Below are positions 42,572 through 52,500 of a stretch of 64,000 nucleotides of DNA, in pieces. Numbering within the stretch: position 1 is the first letter of the stretch; every line of letters starts with the position of its first letter. Source of the stretch: Streptomyces sp. NBC_00659 (lineage in GTDB: Bacteria; Actinomycetota; Actinomycetes; Streptomycetales; Streptomycetaceae); contig NZ_CP109031.1 in assembly GCF_036226925.1 (NCBI RefSeq), positions 372,001 to 436,000 of the forward strand. Direction: 5' to 3'. The notes beneath the pieces were generated by a model. That model ran no database searches and had not been told where the DNA came from. It saw only the letters and a list, made by a program, of their open reading frames with translations. The translations under genes were made by a program, and so were the position numbers.

Positions 42572-43708
42572 TCACCGGCGTTCGCCGAGGAATTCGAGGA
42601 TGTGTCCGAAGACATCGAGTGCGGCGCCCCGGCCCAGGAACGTGTCGAGGTGTCCGTAGCCGGGGATCTCGGTGTACGACACGTCCAGCTCGGGCCGACG
42701 GTGGGCCAGCACCTCATGACAAAGCTTCTGCGAGTCCAGCCACAGTCCGTTCTCGCTTCCCGCGAGCAGCAACACCGGGGTGTCGATGCGGGCGGCCGCG
42801 TCGAGCGCGTTGGGCGGCAGGGCCCGGTAGCGGTGGTCGGTGTCGTGCCAGCGGACGACGCTGCGGGCCAGTTCGATCCGGCGCAGGTGCGGCAGGATCC
42901 ACAGGGGCGCCGGCCCGAGGAGTTCGGCGAGCCGGTCGTGGGTGGTGTCGGACAGGTTCTCGTGCACGAACAGCGAAGCTCCCGAACCCCAGGCCGAGTT
43001 GTGGAGGATCTGGCAGGTCGGGTCCGGGCACACCGCCCCACGGGAGGCCAGCGCGAACAGCGGTGTGTACCTCGACCGGAGACCGACCTTGCGGAAGTCG
43101 ACCGGGATGTGGTCGATCCGGTTCTTCAGCAGTTCACCCGCCACCGTCATCCGCAGCGAGGTGCGTCCCGCGAGCTTCGGCGTCAGGAACACGCCCTGCG
43201 AGACGACGCCCGCGAGCCCGGGCACCAGCCCCGCCGTCATGCTCAGGGACAGGGCGAGGGAGCCGATGCAGTGCGCGACCACGAACAGCGGCCGGTCGCC
43301 GATGCGTTCGCGGATGCGTGCGACGGCGTCGGGGATGTCGTGGAGAGCGACATCGTCGTAGGTGTACCTCTGACCGGTCTCGTTGTAGGGAAGCCGGCGA
43401 CTGCCCCGCCAGTCGAGCAGCCAGGGCTCGTAGCCGTCGTCGAGCAGGACGTCGACCAGGTTGCGGGTCTCGGGGAGCAGGAACATGTCCGCGGATGCGG
43501 TGTGGCCGTGCAGGAGCAGCACGGCGGGCCGGTCCCGCTCTCCGCCGTCGATGCGGGTCAGGCCCAGGCGTACGCCGTCCCCGGCGTGGAACGGGATCTC
43601 CTCGACGCGCGCCGGGTCGAGGCGGTGGCGCAGCGGCCGCAGGACCGTGCCCGTTCTGACCTTGCGGATCGTGGGCCTGGTACGGAAGTTGGTGGATCTC
43701 AGGATCAT
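42572..43708 (-). CDS. Alpha/beta hydrolase with Cys at the nucleophile position
   Basis: The protein has 378 residues; its ATG overlaps the stop of the reductase gene (ATGA, 43705-43708). The fold is clear: RPAVLLLHGHTASADMFLLP near 68, then EPWLLDWRGSRRLPYNE near 100, and the elbow LFVVAHCIGSLALSLSMTA near 150 with Cys in place of the usual Ser. The acid is in PVLLLAGSENGLWLDS near 317 and the His in GYGHLDTFLGRGA near 350. The closest picture I know is the hydrolase half of long actinobacterial GMC-oxidase/hydrolase fusion proteins. Coupling to the reductase protein suggests the two act on the same substrate; an acyltransferase role would fit the Cys nucleophile. Confidence 0.85.
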   Translation of the reverse strand: MILRSTNFRTRPTIRKVRTGTVLRPLRHRLDPARVEEIPFHAGDGVRLGLTRIDGGERDRPAVLLLHGHTASADMFLLPETRNLVDVLLDDGYEPWLLDWRGSRRLPYNETGQRYTYDDVALHDIPDAVARIRERIGDRPLFVVAHCIGSLALSLSMTAGLVPGLAGVVSQGVFLTPKLAGRTSLRMTVAGELLKNRIDHIPVDFRKVGLRSRYTPLFALASRGAVCPDPTCQILHNSAWGSGASLFVHENLSDTTHDRLAELLGPAPLWILPHLRRIELARSVVRWHDTDHRYRALPPNALDAAARIDTPVLLLAGSENGLWLDSQKLCHEVLAHRRPELDVSYTEIPGYGHLDTFLGRGAALDVFGHILEFLGERR

Positions 43709-46440
43709 CGGTGGTGCTCCGAGGGGGTCGGGGTGCGGCGCAGGTCGAGGAGGTCCGCGGCGGCGCGGGTGAAGGGGCCGAGCAGGCCGCGGCCCATCTC
43801 CGCGCCGAACCAGGCGAGCCAGGTCAGCTTGGCGGCGCGCTTCTCCCGGCCGGTCAGACGGGGGTCGACCTTGATGCCGTCGATCTGGTCGCGTACATAG
43901 CTGTCGGCGGGCACGACGAGTTCGCCGGTGAGGCTCGCCGGTTCGCCCTCGCGGCCGATCTCGACGCTCAGCGCGCGGGTCTGCCGCCATACGTCTCGGC
44001 GGGCTCGGGCGTACTTGTGGCCCTCCAGCCACCAACGGCCCCCGTCGGCGTCGCACAACGTCAGCCGGTAGCGCAGGAGTTGGTGGCGCATCCCGTGGCG
44101 CTGCGGGATGCCCTCCTCGGGGCGGATCCAGACGTCGCCGTGTTCCACGAGGAGCGGCGCGGGATGGGCGGCCGCGCACACCAACTCACCGCCGACGTCC
44201 ACCCGGCGCTCCTGCACCAGTTGGTGCATGCTCGCGATGGAGAGGGTGAGCGCCATCGAGCAGGGGGTGTCGGCGCCGGCCTTGGCGCTGGCACTGGCAC
44301 TGGCACTGGCGCCCACCGGGCCCACCGCGCCCTCGGTCGTCTCGGAGAACCACAGGTACGGCTGGTCGTCCTTGTCCGGCAGCCGGGCCAGTCCGTCCTG
44401 GGCGAGCCGCTCGAACGTCCTCAGCTGGGCCCGGGCGTCGTAGCGCGTCGCGGGGCGCAGTCCCAGCGCCTCGACGAGCGCGGCAGTGCGTTCACCGCCG
44501 GCCGCCGGACCCTTCAGGGTCGCCTCGCACAGTTTGAGCGCGGTGGGACTTCGCAACACCCTCGTGAGGAAGCCGAGTTCGGGAACGGGTTCGGCCTCCA
44601 GGCGGGCCAGGACGTCGGTGCGCCACTCGTCCCAGTCCTGTACGCGCACATGCATCCCGCCGAACGCCATGTCCCGTACGACGTCGTCGAGGGTGTTGGG
44701 TACGCCGGTGAGGTTGTAGTCGAATCCCCAGGCATCGGGTTCGCAGATGACGGCGGCCGCGACCCGGCTCACCCAATCGACCGGGGCCGCGTTCAGGCAG
44801 TGGAAGGCGGGAACGGTGCGGAAGCGTCCGAAGGCCGCGATGAGGCCGCTGCTGAGGTCCTGCGGGTTGTGGGCGCCCGTCCGGGTGTGGCCGCCGATGC
44901 CTCCCGGACGCATCGCGGTGACGATCAGGCCGTGGTCGCGGGCCCGCCGCAGGGCGACCTCCGCCGCCCATTTCGTCTGGTCGTAGCCGGCGACGAGACG
45001 GTCGGCGTGGGCGAGCGGGTCGTCCTCGCCCATGGAGGCGATGCCGACCTCGTTGAAGACCGCGATCGAGGAGATGTGGTGCAGCGGCTTGGGCGGGCCG
45101 GTCGCCGCCAGTTCGGCCAGGGTCAGCGCGCCGATGACATTGCTCTGCCGCAGCGACTGGTAGCCGCGCAGGAAGTCCACGGCCGCCGCCACGCCCACGA
45201 TGCTGTCCAGCTCGTGGGCGAGTTCGTTCCAGCCGCTGTCGGGCAGGCCGAGGCGAGGACGCCTGATGTCGCCGGGGAGCACCGTCACCCGACGGCGGAT
45301 CTCCGAGGACCAGGGCAGCCGGTGGCTCTTCAGCGCCTCGCCGAGACGAGCGGTGGCCTCTTCCTCGTCGGCCGCGCGAACGAGGCAGTGGACGTGCGCG
45401 TCACTGTGCCTGAGCAGATCGAGGAGCAGATGGCTGCCGAGGAAGCCGGTGGCGCCGGTGAGCAGGATCCGGCGGGGAGGCAGGGGCTCGGGCGAGCCGG
45501 TCCAGGGCAGGCGGTCGGCCAGGGAGAGGTCGGCCAGGATCTGGTCGAGGTCCTCGGGACGGGCGGTGGCGCACGGGGTGCCGGCGCCGCTCGTCCGTGC
45601 CGTGGCCGTCGCCCCGGACGGAACGCGGGGAGACGGGATGGCCGGGGTGTCCGTAGAGGGAGCCGGCCTGGATCCCGGGGCGGAAGCGGGGCTGATTCCC
45701 GGGACAGGGACAAGACGCGAGGGCGGTGCCGGGACCGGGAGGGGAAGGGTGTCCGGGGCCCCTGTGGCGCGAGTCGTATCGGTCGCCGGGGCCGGGGTCC
45801 GTGCGGCCGGCGGGGCTGCCGGCACACCCGGGGCCGAGAGGGCGGCCGTGGTCCCCGCGGTCGCCAGCCAGCGCACGGCGAGGCTGCGCGGCCGGGCGTC
45901 GGCGAACACCTCGTCGAGGTCGATCTCCATGCCCAGCTCGTCCTCCAGCGCCGCGACGAGTTCCACGGCGCCGACCGAGGTACCCCCGGCGTCGAAGAAG
46001 TCCGTGTCGGGCGACAGATGCCCTCCGGGTACGAAGCGCCCGGCCGCCGCGGCGACGACGGCGGCCAGGCCGTGCGCGTCGGGGGCGGCAGGGGCTGGCT
46101 GGGCGTCGACAACAGGATCCGTCCCGGCACCGGTGTCGTCACCGGCCCCCGCACCGAACGGCGCGGTGGGCGCTTTCGCGTACGGATCCACGGCGGCCCC
46201 GGACCGCCCGGCAACCCCACCGGCGTCCGCGTCCTCGTCCCCTGGGGCACCGGACGCGGAGGTGTCCGCCCCGGTGCGCGCGCCCGGCTCCGTGCGGGTT
46301 CCTGTCGCCGTGGGTGCGGCGGCCTGTCCGATCCTGGCCAGCAGGGCCTCCACGCTCGGCCCGCCGTCACCCCGCTCGATCGCCTCACCGGTCGCCCGCT
46401 GTCCGGCGTATGCCGACGCGTTCTCGTTCATGTCACTCAT
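43705..46440 (-). CDS. Carrier protein / thioester reductase with extra C-terminal domain
   Basis: The protein has 911 residues. After a Gly/Ala/Pro-rich stretch, residues 120-190 are a carrier domain (DFFDAGGTSVGAVELVAALE, phosphopantetheine Ser in GGTS). A long Pro/Ala/Thr linker leads to a thioester reductase (about 320-690): NAD(P)-binding ILLTGATGFLGSHLLLDLL, catalytic YxxxK in AGYDQTKWAAEVAL, and the Lys2/CAR-like end. Residues 710-900 form another domain (MALTLSIASMHQLVQERRVD, GGRWWLEGHKYARARRDVWR) that resembles the segment between oxidase and hydrolase in GMC fusion proteins; its partner hydrolase is the next gene. It should release the carrier-bound chain as an aldehyde or, after two reductions, an alcohol. 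The gene lies 66 bases after the PKS gene. Confidence 0.88.
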   Translation of the reverse strand: MSDMNENASAYAGQRATGEAIERGDGGPSVEALLARIGQAAAPTATGTRTEPGARTGADTSASGAPGDEDADAGGVAGRSGAAVDPYAKAPTAPFGAGAGDDTGAGTDPVVDAQPAPAAPDAHGLAAVVAAAAGRFVPGGHLSPDTDFFDAGGTSVGAVELVAALEDELGMEIDLDEVFADARPRSLAVRWLATAGTTAALSAPGVPAAPPAARTPAPATDTTRATGAPDTLPLPVPAPPSRLVPVPGISPASAPGSRPAPSTDTPAIPSPRVPSGATATARTSGAGTPCATARPEDLDQILADLSLADRLPWTGSPEPLPPRRILLTGATGFLGSHLLLDLLRHSDAHVHCLVRAADEEEATARLGEALKSHRLPWSSEIRRRVTVLPGDIRRPRLGLPDSGWNELAHELDSIVGVAAAVDFLRGYQSLRQSNVIGALTLAELAATGPPKPLHHISSIAVFNEVGIASMGEDDPLAHADRLVAGYDQTKWAAEVALRRARDHGLIVTAMRPGGIGGHTRTGAHNPQDLSSGLIAAFGRFRTVPAFHCLNAAPVDWVSRVAAAVICEPDAWGFDYNLTGVPNTLDDVVRDMAFGGMHVRVQDWDEWRTDVLARLEAEPVPELGFLTRVLRSPTALKLCEATLKGPAAGGERTAALVEALGLRPATRYDARAQLRTFERLAQDGLARLPDKDDQPYLWFSETTEGAVGPVGASASASASAKAGADTPCSMALTLSIASMHQLVQERRVDVGGELVCAAAHPAPLLVEHGDVWIRPEEGIPQRHGMRHQLLRYRLTLCDADGGRWWLEGHKYARARRDVWRQTRALSVEIGREGEPASLTGELVVPADSYVRDQIDGIKVDPRLTGREKRAAKLTWLAWFGAEMGRGLLGPFTRAAADLLDLRRTPTPSEHHR

Positions 46441-46506
46441 GAGAGCCCTTCGCCCTGTGCACTGTTCATTTCCGCACCGCTCCCGCGGGCCAGGCCGCCG
46501 GCCCGC

Positions 46507-49500
46507 TCACCGGCGTCGCCAGGAGCGGAAGGTCCGCAGTTGTTCCGGAGTGACCACGGTCTCCAGACGTTCGTCGTCCTGGTCGCCGCCACCGAGCGCC
46601 GACAGCAGGCGCCGGGCCGGTACGTTGCGGTCGGTGCGCTCCGCCGTCAGCCGGACCTTCACGCAGCCCAGTCGGTCGGCTCGGTCCGCCAGCCACCGCA
46701 ACAGCCGTTCCTCGACGCCCCGGCCGAGCGCGCGGCAGCTCAGCTGCCATGCGAGGACGTCGAGTTGATCGCCGTCCACGCGCAGTGCGAGCAGACCGAT
46801 CTGGCCGTAGTCGCCGAAGCGGTCCCGCGCCGCGGCCGTCCAGACCTCGCCCTGTTCGCGCCACCGCGCCAGATCGCCACCGTCGGCGGACCGGGGGCGC
46901 AGGGTGAACTGATTCGTGCGGCGGACGAGTTGTTCGGCCCGCTCGACGTCGGCTCCGGACAGGGCCCGGATGTCGACCTCCAGCTCCAACCGGGCGAGGA
47001 ACTCCTCGAATCCGGCCTGCTCGCGCACCGCGTCCCGCTCCCGCTCCTGCGCGTAGAACCCCGCCCGCATTCCGTCCTCGGCCGTCGCCGCCGCCGGGAC
47101 GAGCGGCCACAAGCGGCCCAGGAAATCGTCCAGTTCGGCCGTCGGAGGGCAGGTCACCGACAGCACCTCCGGCAGCGCCGACCGCATCTTCTCGATCTCG
47201 ACGGGGTTGTCGTCGAGGAAGAGGAAGCTGTCCAGACCCAGGTTGAGGGTGCGCGCCGCCTCCGTGAGCCGGCCCGGCTTCGGACCCCAGCCGGCGGACA
47301 GCACGCTGAAGTGCTCCGCCTTGAGCCTGCTGTCCGGACGGTCCAGGACGGCCCGTACGGTGTCCTCGTCGTTGTTGCTGACCAGCGCGAGCAGCGCGCC
47401 TGCGGCACGCCATCGCAGCAGTGTCCCCGCCAGCCGGGCGCGCGGTCCGCTCACGTCCACCGCCTCGGGGCCGAGCTCCCCGGCGACCCCGCCCCACAGG
47501 GTCTCGTCGCCGTCCACCGCGATCACCTTCGGCGCGGGGCGCAGGACCGCTCGTACCACCTGGGCCAGCCGCAGGGCCACCGCCGCCTGGAACCGCGGGG
47601 TGAAGGGGAGATGGGCCAGCCGCTCCGTCCGCTCGTCGAAGCGCTCCGTGGCGGCGTGGTGGCGGGTCCACTCGTCCGGGCCCAGCACCGCGATGCCCGG
47701 CTCATCGGTCAGCTCGGCGACGAGGTCGCTCTCCCATCGCTCGAAGCGTTCGTCCTGCCGCGCCGAGGGAAGGACGCCCACGATCAGAGGTCTGCGGGTC
47801 CGCTCGGACAGGGCCCGCAGCGCGGCCGGGTACGCGGCGCGCAGTTCGGTCAGCGCCTCGTCGGTGACCGGGCCGAAACGTTCCAGGTCCGCCGCCCGTA
47901 GCAGCACCACGCCCACCGCTGTCGTGGGATCGGTGAAGACGCCCGAGGGATCGCGCAATGCGGCGAGCACCTGGTGGTACGGGGCTTCCGCCACCGTCGG
48001 CCCCGCGTCCCCCGTTCGCTCCCCCTCCTGTGTCCCTTCACGTGTTCCATCCCGGGTGCCCTCCTCGATCGCCGCCTCGCACAGCAGCGGCAGATTGCCG
48101 AGCGCGAAGGTGGCGGCGAGCGCGAGCGAGCGGCGAGGGTGGGCAACAACACTCCGAGTGACCGGAGTTGACGTCACGACCGTGGCTGCCGTCGCACCCG
48201 TCGCACGGACCGCCGCTGTCGGGTCGTCGGCCGTCGCCGCGAGCAGCCGCAGAAACGTCTCCGCCAAGTCGGTGGAGGTCGCCGCGTCCAGGATGTCGAG
48301 ATTGTGATCCAGTCGCACGCGGCCGGCGTCCGGGGTCATGGTGACCATCAGATCGAGGTCCGAGTATCCCGTTCCGGCCGGGAGCACCTCCAGCCGGCCG
48401 AAGCGGGCCGCCGAGGAGCGTACGAAGTTGAAGTACACCTCCACCAGCGGGGCGTTCGCCCGGTGCAGTCCCTGCCCTGCCAGTGTGGACAGCACGTCCG
48501 AGAACATGGCGCCCTTGGCGAGGACCCGGTTCAGGCGCGTGTCCGTCCGGCGCAGTACGTCCTCGATCCGCTCCCCCGCCGCCGCTTGTGCCGGGAACGG
48601 CACCGGTACGCCGAAGAACCCCACCGCGTCGTACGCGTCGGCGTGGATGCGGGTGTCGACGGGCACGGCGAGCACGAAGCGCTCCCGCTCACGCATCCTG
48701 GCCAGCAGGACGGTCAGGGTGCCGAGGCAGAAGGCCGCCGGTGTGACGGCCAGCCTGCTCGCGGTCGCCGACACCCGCTCCATCAGCCCGTCGGGTATCG
48801 CCACGGTCACGCTCCCGGCCCGGTACGAACGCGTCGCCGGGCGCGGCCGGGCAAGCGTCAGGTCGAGACGCTCACTGCCGTGGAAGGCCTCGCGCCATTC
48901 GGTACCGGTGCCGGTACCGGTACCGCCGGAGGCATCGCCGGTCCGCTGTGCCTCGATGAGCAGGTCGATGTCACGGTTGGTAATGGCGTCGCCGAGCGAG
49001 GTACCGGACAGTTCGGCGTCGATCTCCCCCGCGACGAGCAGCAGCGACTGGAGATCGCTCACCGCGTGGTGCGCTCCGAACACCAGCACCTGGCCACGAG
49101 CACCGGCGTCGAGCAGCTCGAACCGCCACAGGGGCGCCCTCGCCAGGTCGAACGGCGGCTCCAGCAGCCGGGACAACCGGTCGTCGGCGTCCGGTTCGGC
49201 ATCGGCGGGCAGCTCCGTCCAGCGCAGGAGCGGCTCGGTCGACTCCCGCACCACACACAGCTGTCGGCCCCGTCCGCCGCTTCCGGCGATCGCCGTGCGC
49301 AGGGCAGCGTGCCGTCCGGCGAGCCGGGTGACGATGTCGGTGAGTGCCTCGCGGGTGGTCGGCGTCGTGAGCCGGACGGCCAGGCCGACGGAGTGCGCCG
49401 CGTCCGGCATGCCCGGCTGGGCGCTGCGCAGCAGCCGTACGACGTCGCGGGTCGCGGGCCGCAGCTCGCTCTCGGGCACCTCGGAGGTGACGTCGGGCTG

Positions 49501-52500
49501 TGGCTCCTCGCTCCGTGGCCCGGTGGCGCGTTCGGGCAGCACCTCGCCCAGGGCCCGTGCGAGGCTGCGGATGTCGGACGCCGAGAAGACGGCGGCGGCC
49601 GGGAGTTCGGCGCCGAGCTCGCGGGTGAAGGCGTTGCGCAGCCGGACCAGCATGAGCGAGTCCAGGCCCAGTTCCTTGAGGGCCGTCGTCGCGGACAACT
49701 CCACGGCACCACCGGAGACCTGGCTCACCTTGGCCCGTACATACGCTTCGAGCCGTGCGGCCCGGTCCTGGTCCGTCGTCGCCGCGAACACCCGGGCGAC
49801 GAGGTCGTCCGTGCCCGCGGGGTCAGCTGCGACGGTGATCAGGTCGGCGAGGATCGGGCGGGTGCGCGCCGCTTCCTGGTCGAGCTCCAGTGCCTCCGGG
49901 TCCAGGGCGAGGGGGGCGAGCTGGCGGCGGGAGGTGGCGAGCACCCGCTCGAACAGGTCGCCGCCCTCCCCCGGGGTGAAGGCGACGAGACCCGAACGGC
50001 TGGTCTCGGCCGCCCGGGTGCCGGAACCGGCGACCATGCCGACCTCCGCCCAGGCGCCCCAGTCCAGGCTCAGCGCCCGGCGGTCGGTGCGGGAGAGGTG
50101 GTGTGCCCAGGCGTCGAGGAACGCGTTCGCCGCCGCGTACGGGCTCTGACCGGGCGAGCCGAGGACACCTGCCGCGGAGGCGAAGAGGACGAACCTCGCG
50201 GCCTCCGGGGCCAGTTCGGTGAGCAGGGCCGTGCCCAGGACCTTGGGAGCGAGCACGCGCAGGACCCGTTCCTCGGTCAGGTTCGCCAGCGTGGCGTCGT
50301 CGAGGACACCTGCCGCGTGGACGACCGTGGCGATCGGTCCGGCCTCACGTCGTACGGCGTCCAGGGCTGCCTTGAGCGCGGCACGGTCGGCGACGTCCGC
50401 GCGGGCGAGGTGGACGGTGACACCGCGTGCTTCGATCCCCTTGATCCAGCTCTCGGCCACCGTGCCGGGTCCGCCCCGGCTCAGCAGGGCCAGTCGGCGG
50501 GCACCCCGGCGGACCAGCCGCTCGGCGGCCACCCGGCCGAGGCCGCCCAGACCGCCCGTGATCAGGTGCACGCCGTCCGCGGTGATCCCGTCGTGTCCTC
50601 CGTCGTCCGGGCGGGTGCGGGCGAGGCGTGGCACGAATCGGCCCGATTCCCGTAGCGCGACGAGCCGTTCGTCGTCCGCGTGCCGGAGCTGCGTCCACAG
50701 GCCGTCGTCGTCGTGCGTGGCCGGCAGGTCGATCAGCGTGGTGAGCAGTTCCGGGTATTCCTGGGCCACGGAGAGTCCGAAGCCCCAGGCGAGAGCCTGC
50801 TGAGGGTGCGTCACCTGCGTGCTGTCTCCGGCCGCCTGGCTCCCCCGTACGACGACGAACAGGCGCGGCGAGCGGCCCCGGGGCCGGTCGGCGAGCGCGC
50901 GCACCAGGTGCAGGGTGCTCAAGCAGCAGCAGCGCGCGGCCTCTTCGGCGGTGGCGGTGTCCTCGACGGCCGGAGCGTCGAGGGCGAACAGCTGCACCAC
51001 CCGCTCCGGCGGCCCGTCGGGGAAGGCCTCGTCGAGCAGGCGGGTCAACTGCCCTGGATCGGACGGATCGAGGACGTAGCGCCCGGGGCCCTGGGCGCCG
51101 AACGCCGCTCCCCTGCGCACGATCACATGGGGCACGGCGGCCGAGGCCAACCGTTCCGCGAGTGCGCCGGCCACCCCGGTCTCGTCGGCCAGGACGAGCC
51201 AGCCGCCGTCGACGGGCCGCTCCTGCGCGGGCGGGCGCGACTGCCAGCGGGTCTCGAACAGCGCGCCGTCCAGCGGCGAGAGCGCGGCGAGCTGGAACTC
51301 CGTCGCTTCCAGGACCAGTTGGCCCTGCTCGTCCCAGAGCCGCAGATCCAGGAGTGCGGTGTCGCCGTCCACGGTGCGCAGTCGGCAGGTCGCCCACGCG
51401 GGAGCGGAGCGCAGGCCGGTGAAGCGCAGCCGTCCGACACCGGCGGGCACGAAGGCCCGGCCCTCGGGCGCGCCGGCGGGCAGGGCCGCCGTGTGGAAGG
51501 CGGCGTCGAGGACCGCGGGGTGCAGCAGGTGACCGGCGGCGGGCCGCCGGGTGAGTCGGCCGACCGCGGTGGTCGTCGTGCGGTGGCCCTGTTCCAGGAG
51601 CCGGAAGGAGGGACCGTAGTCGATGCCCAGGGCCGTGAGCCCCGCGTAGACGGCGGGCAGGTCGGCCTCTTCCCCACACCGTTCGCGCAGCACGGCGAGC
51701 TCCTCGCCCGCGTCGGGCGCGGTGGGCGCGGGTTCGGCGGCGCCGTCGACGACCCGTCCGGTGACGTGCCGCTCCCAGGGCGCGTGCCGTTCCCCGGTGG
51801 CCGCCGAGGCGATGGTGAAGTCCCTCGAACCGTCCTCCCCGACGGGATGCAGGACCAGTTGCAGCCGTACGGCCTTGTGCGCGTCGAGGGCCAGCGGCCG
51901 TACGAATCTCACGTCGGCCAGTCGTACCTCGCCGCCGTCCCGGAGCACGGACGCGGCCTCCAGCGCCATGTCGAGGAAGGCGGCGCCGGGCATCCAGACC
52001 TCGCCGGTGACCCGGTGGTCGGTGAGGTAGGCGAAGCGGCTGTCGCGCGGGTCGATGTCGCTCTGGAAGATGTGCCGTCCGGGTGTGTCGCTGGCCTCGA
52101 CATGGGTGCCGAGGAGCGGTGAACCTCCGGCCGTTCCGGTGGCCGGGGCAGGTGCGCGCCAGTGGCGTTCGCGGACGAAGGCGTACGTGGGCAGGTCGAT
52201 CCGGCGGCCCTCCGGCAGCAGCACGGGCCAGTCGGGCGTGTGCCCGGCCTCGTACAACTCCCCGACCCGGCCCAGCAGAACGCCCCGTCCGTCACTCCCG
52301 CGGCTCAGCGAGCCGACCGCGACCGCGTCGATCCCCGCCTCGACCGCCACCGCCTCGACGGACGCGGTGAGCGAGGGGTGCGGGCTCAGCTCGACGAAGT
52401 AGCGGTAGCCGTCGTCCAGCATCCGCCGGATCGTGTCCGCGAACCGGACGGGGCGCCCGAGGTTCGCGTACCAGTGGTCGGCGTCCAGCCGGTCGCCGGG

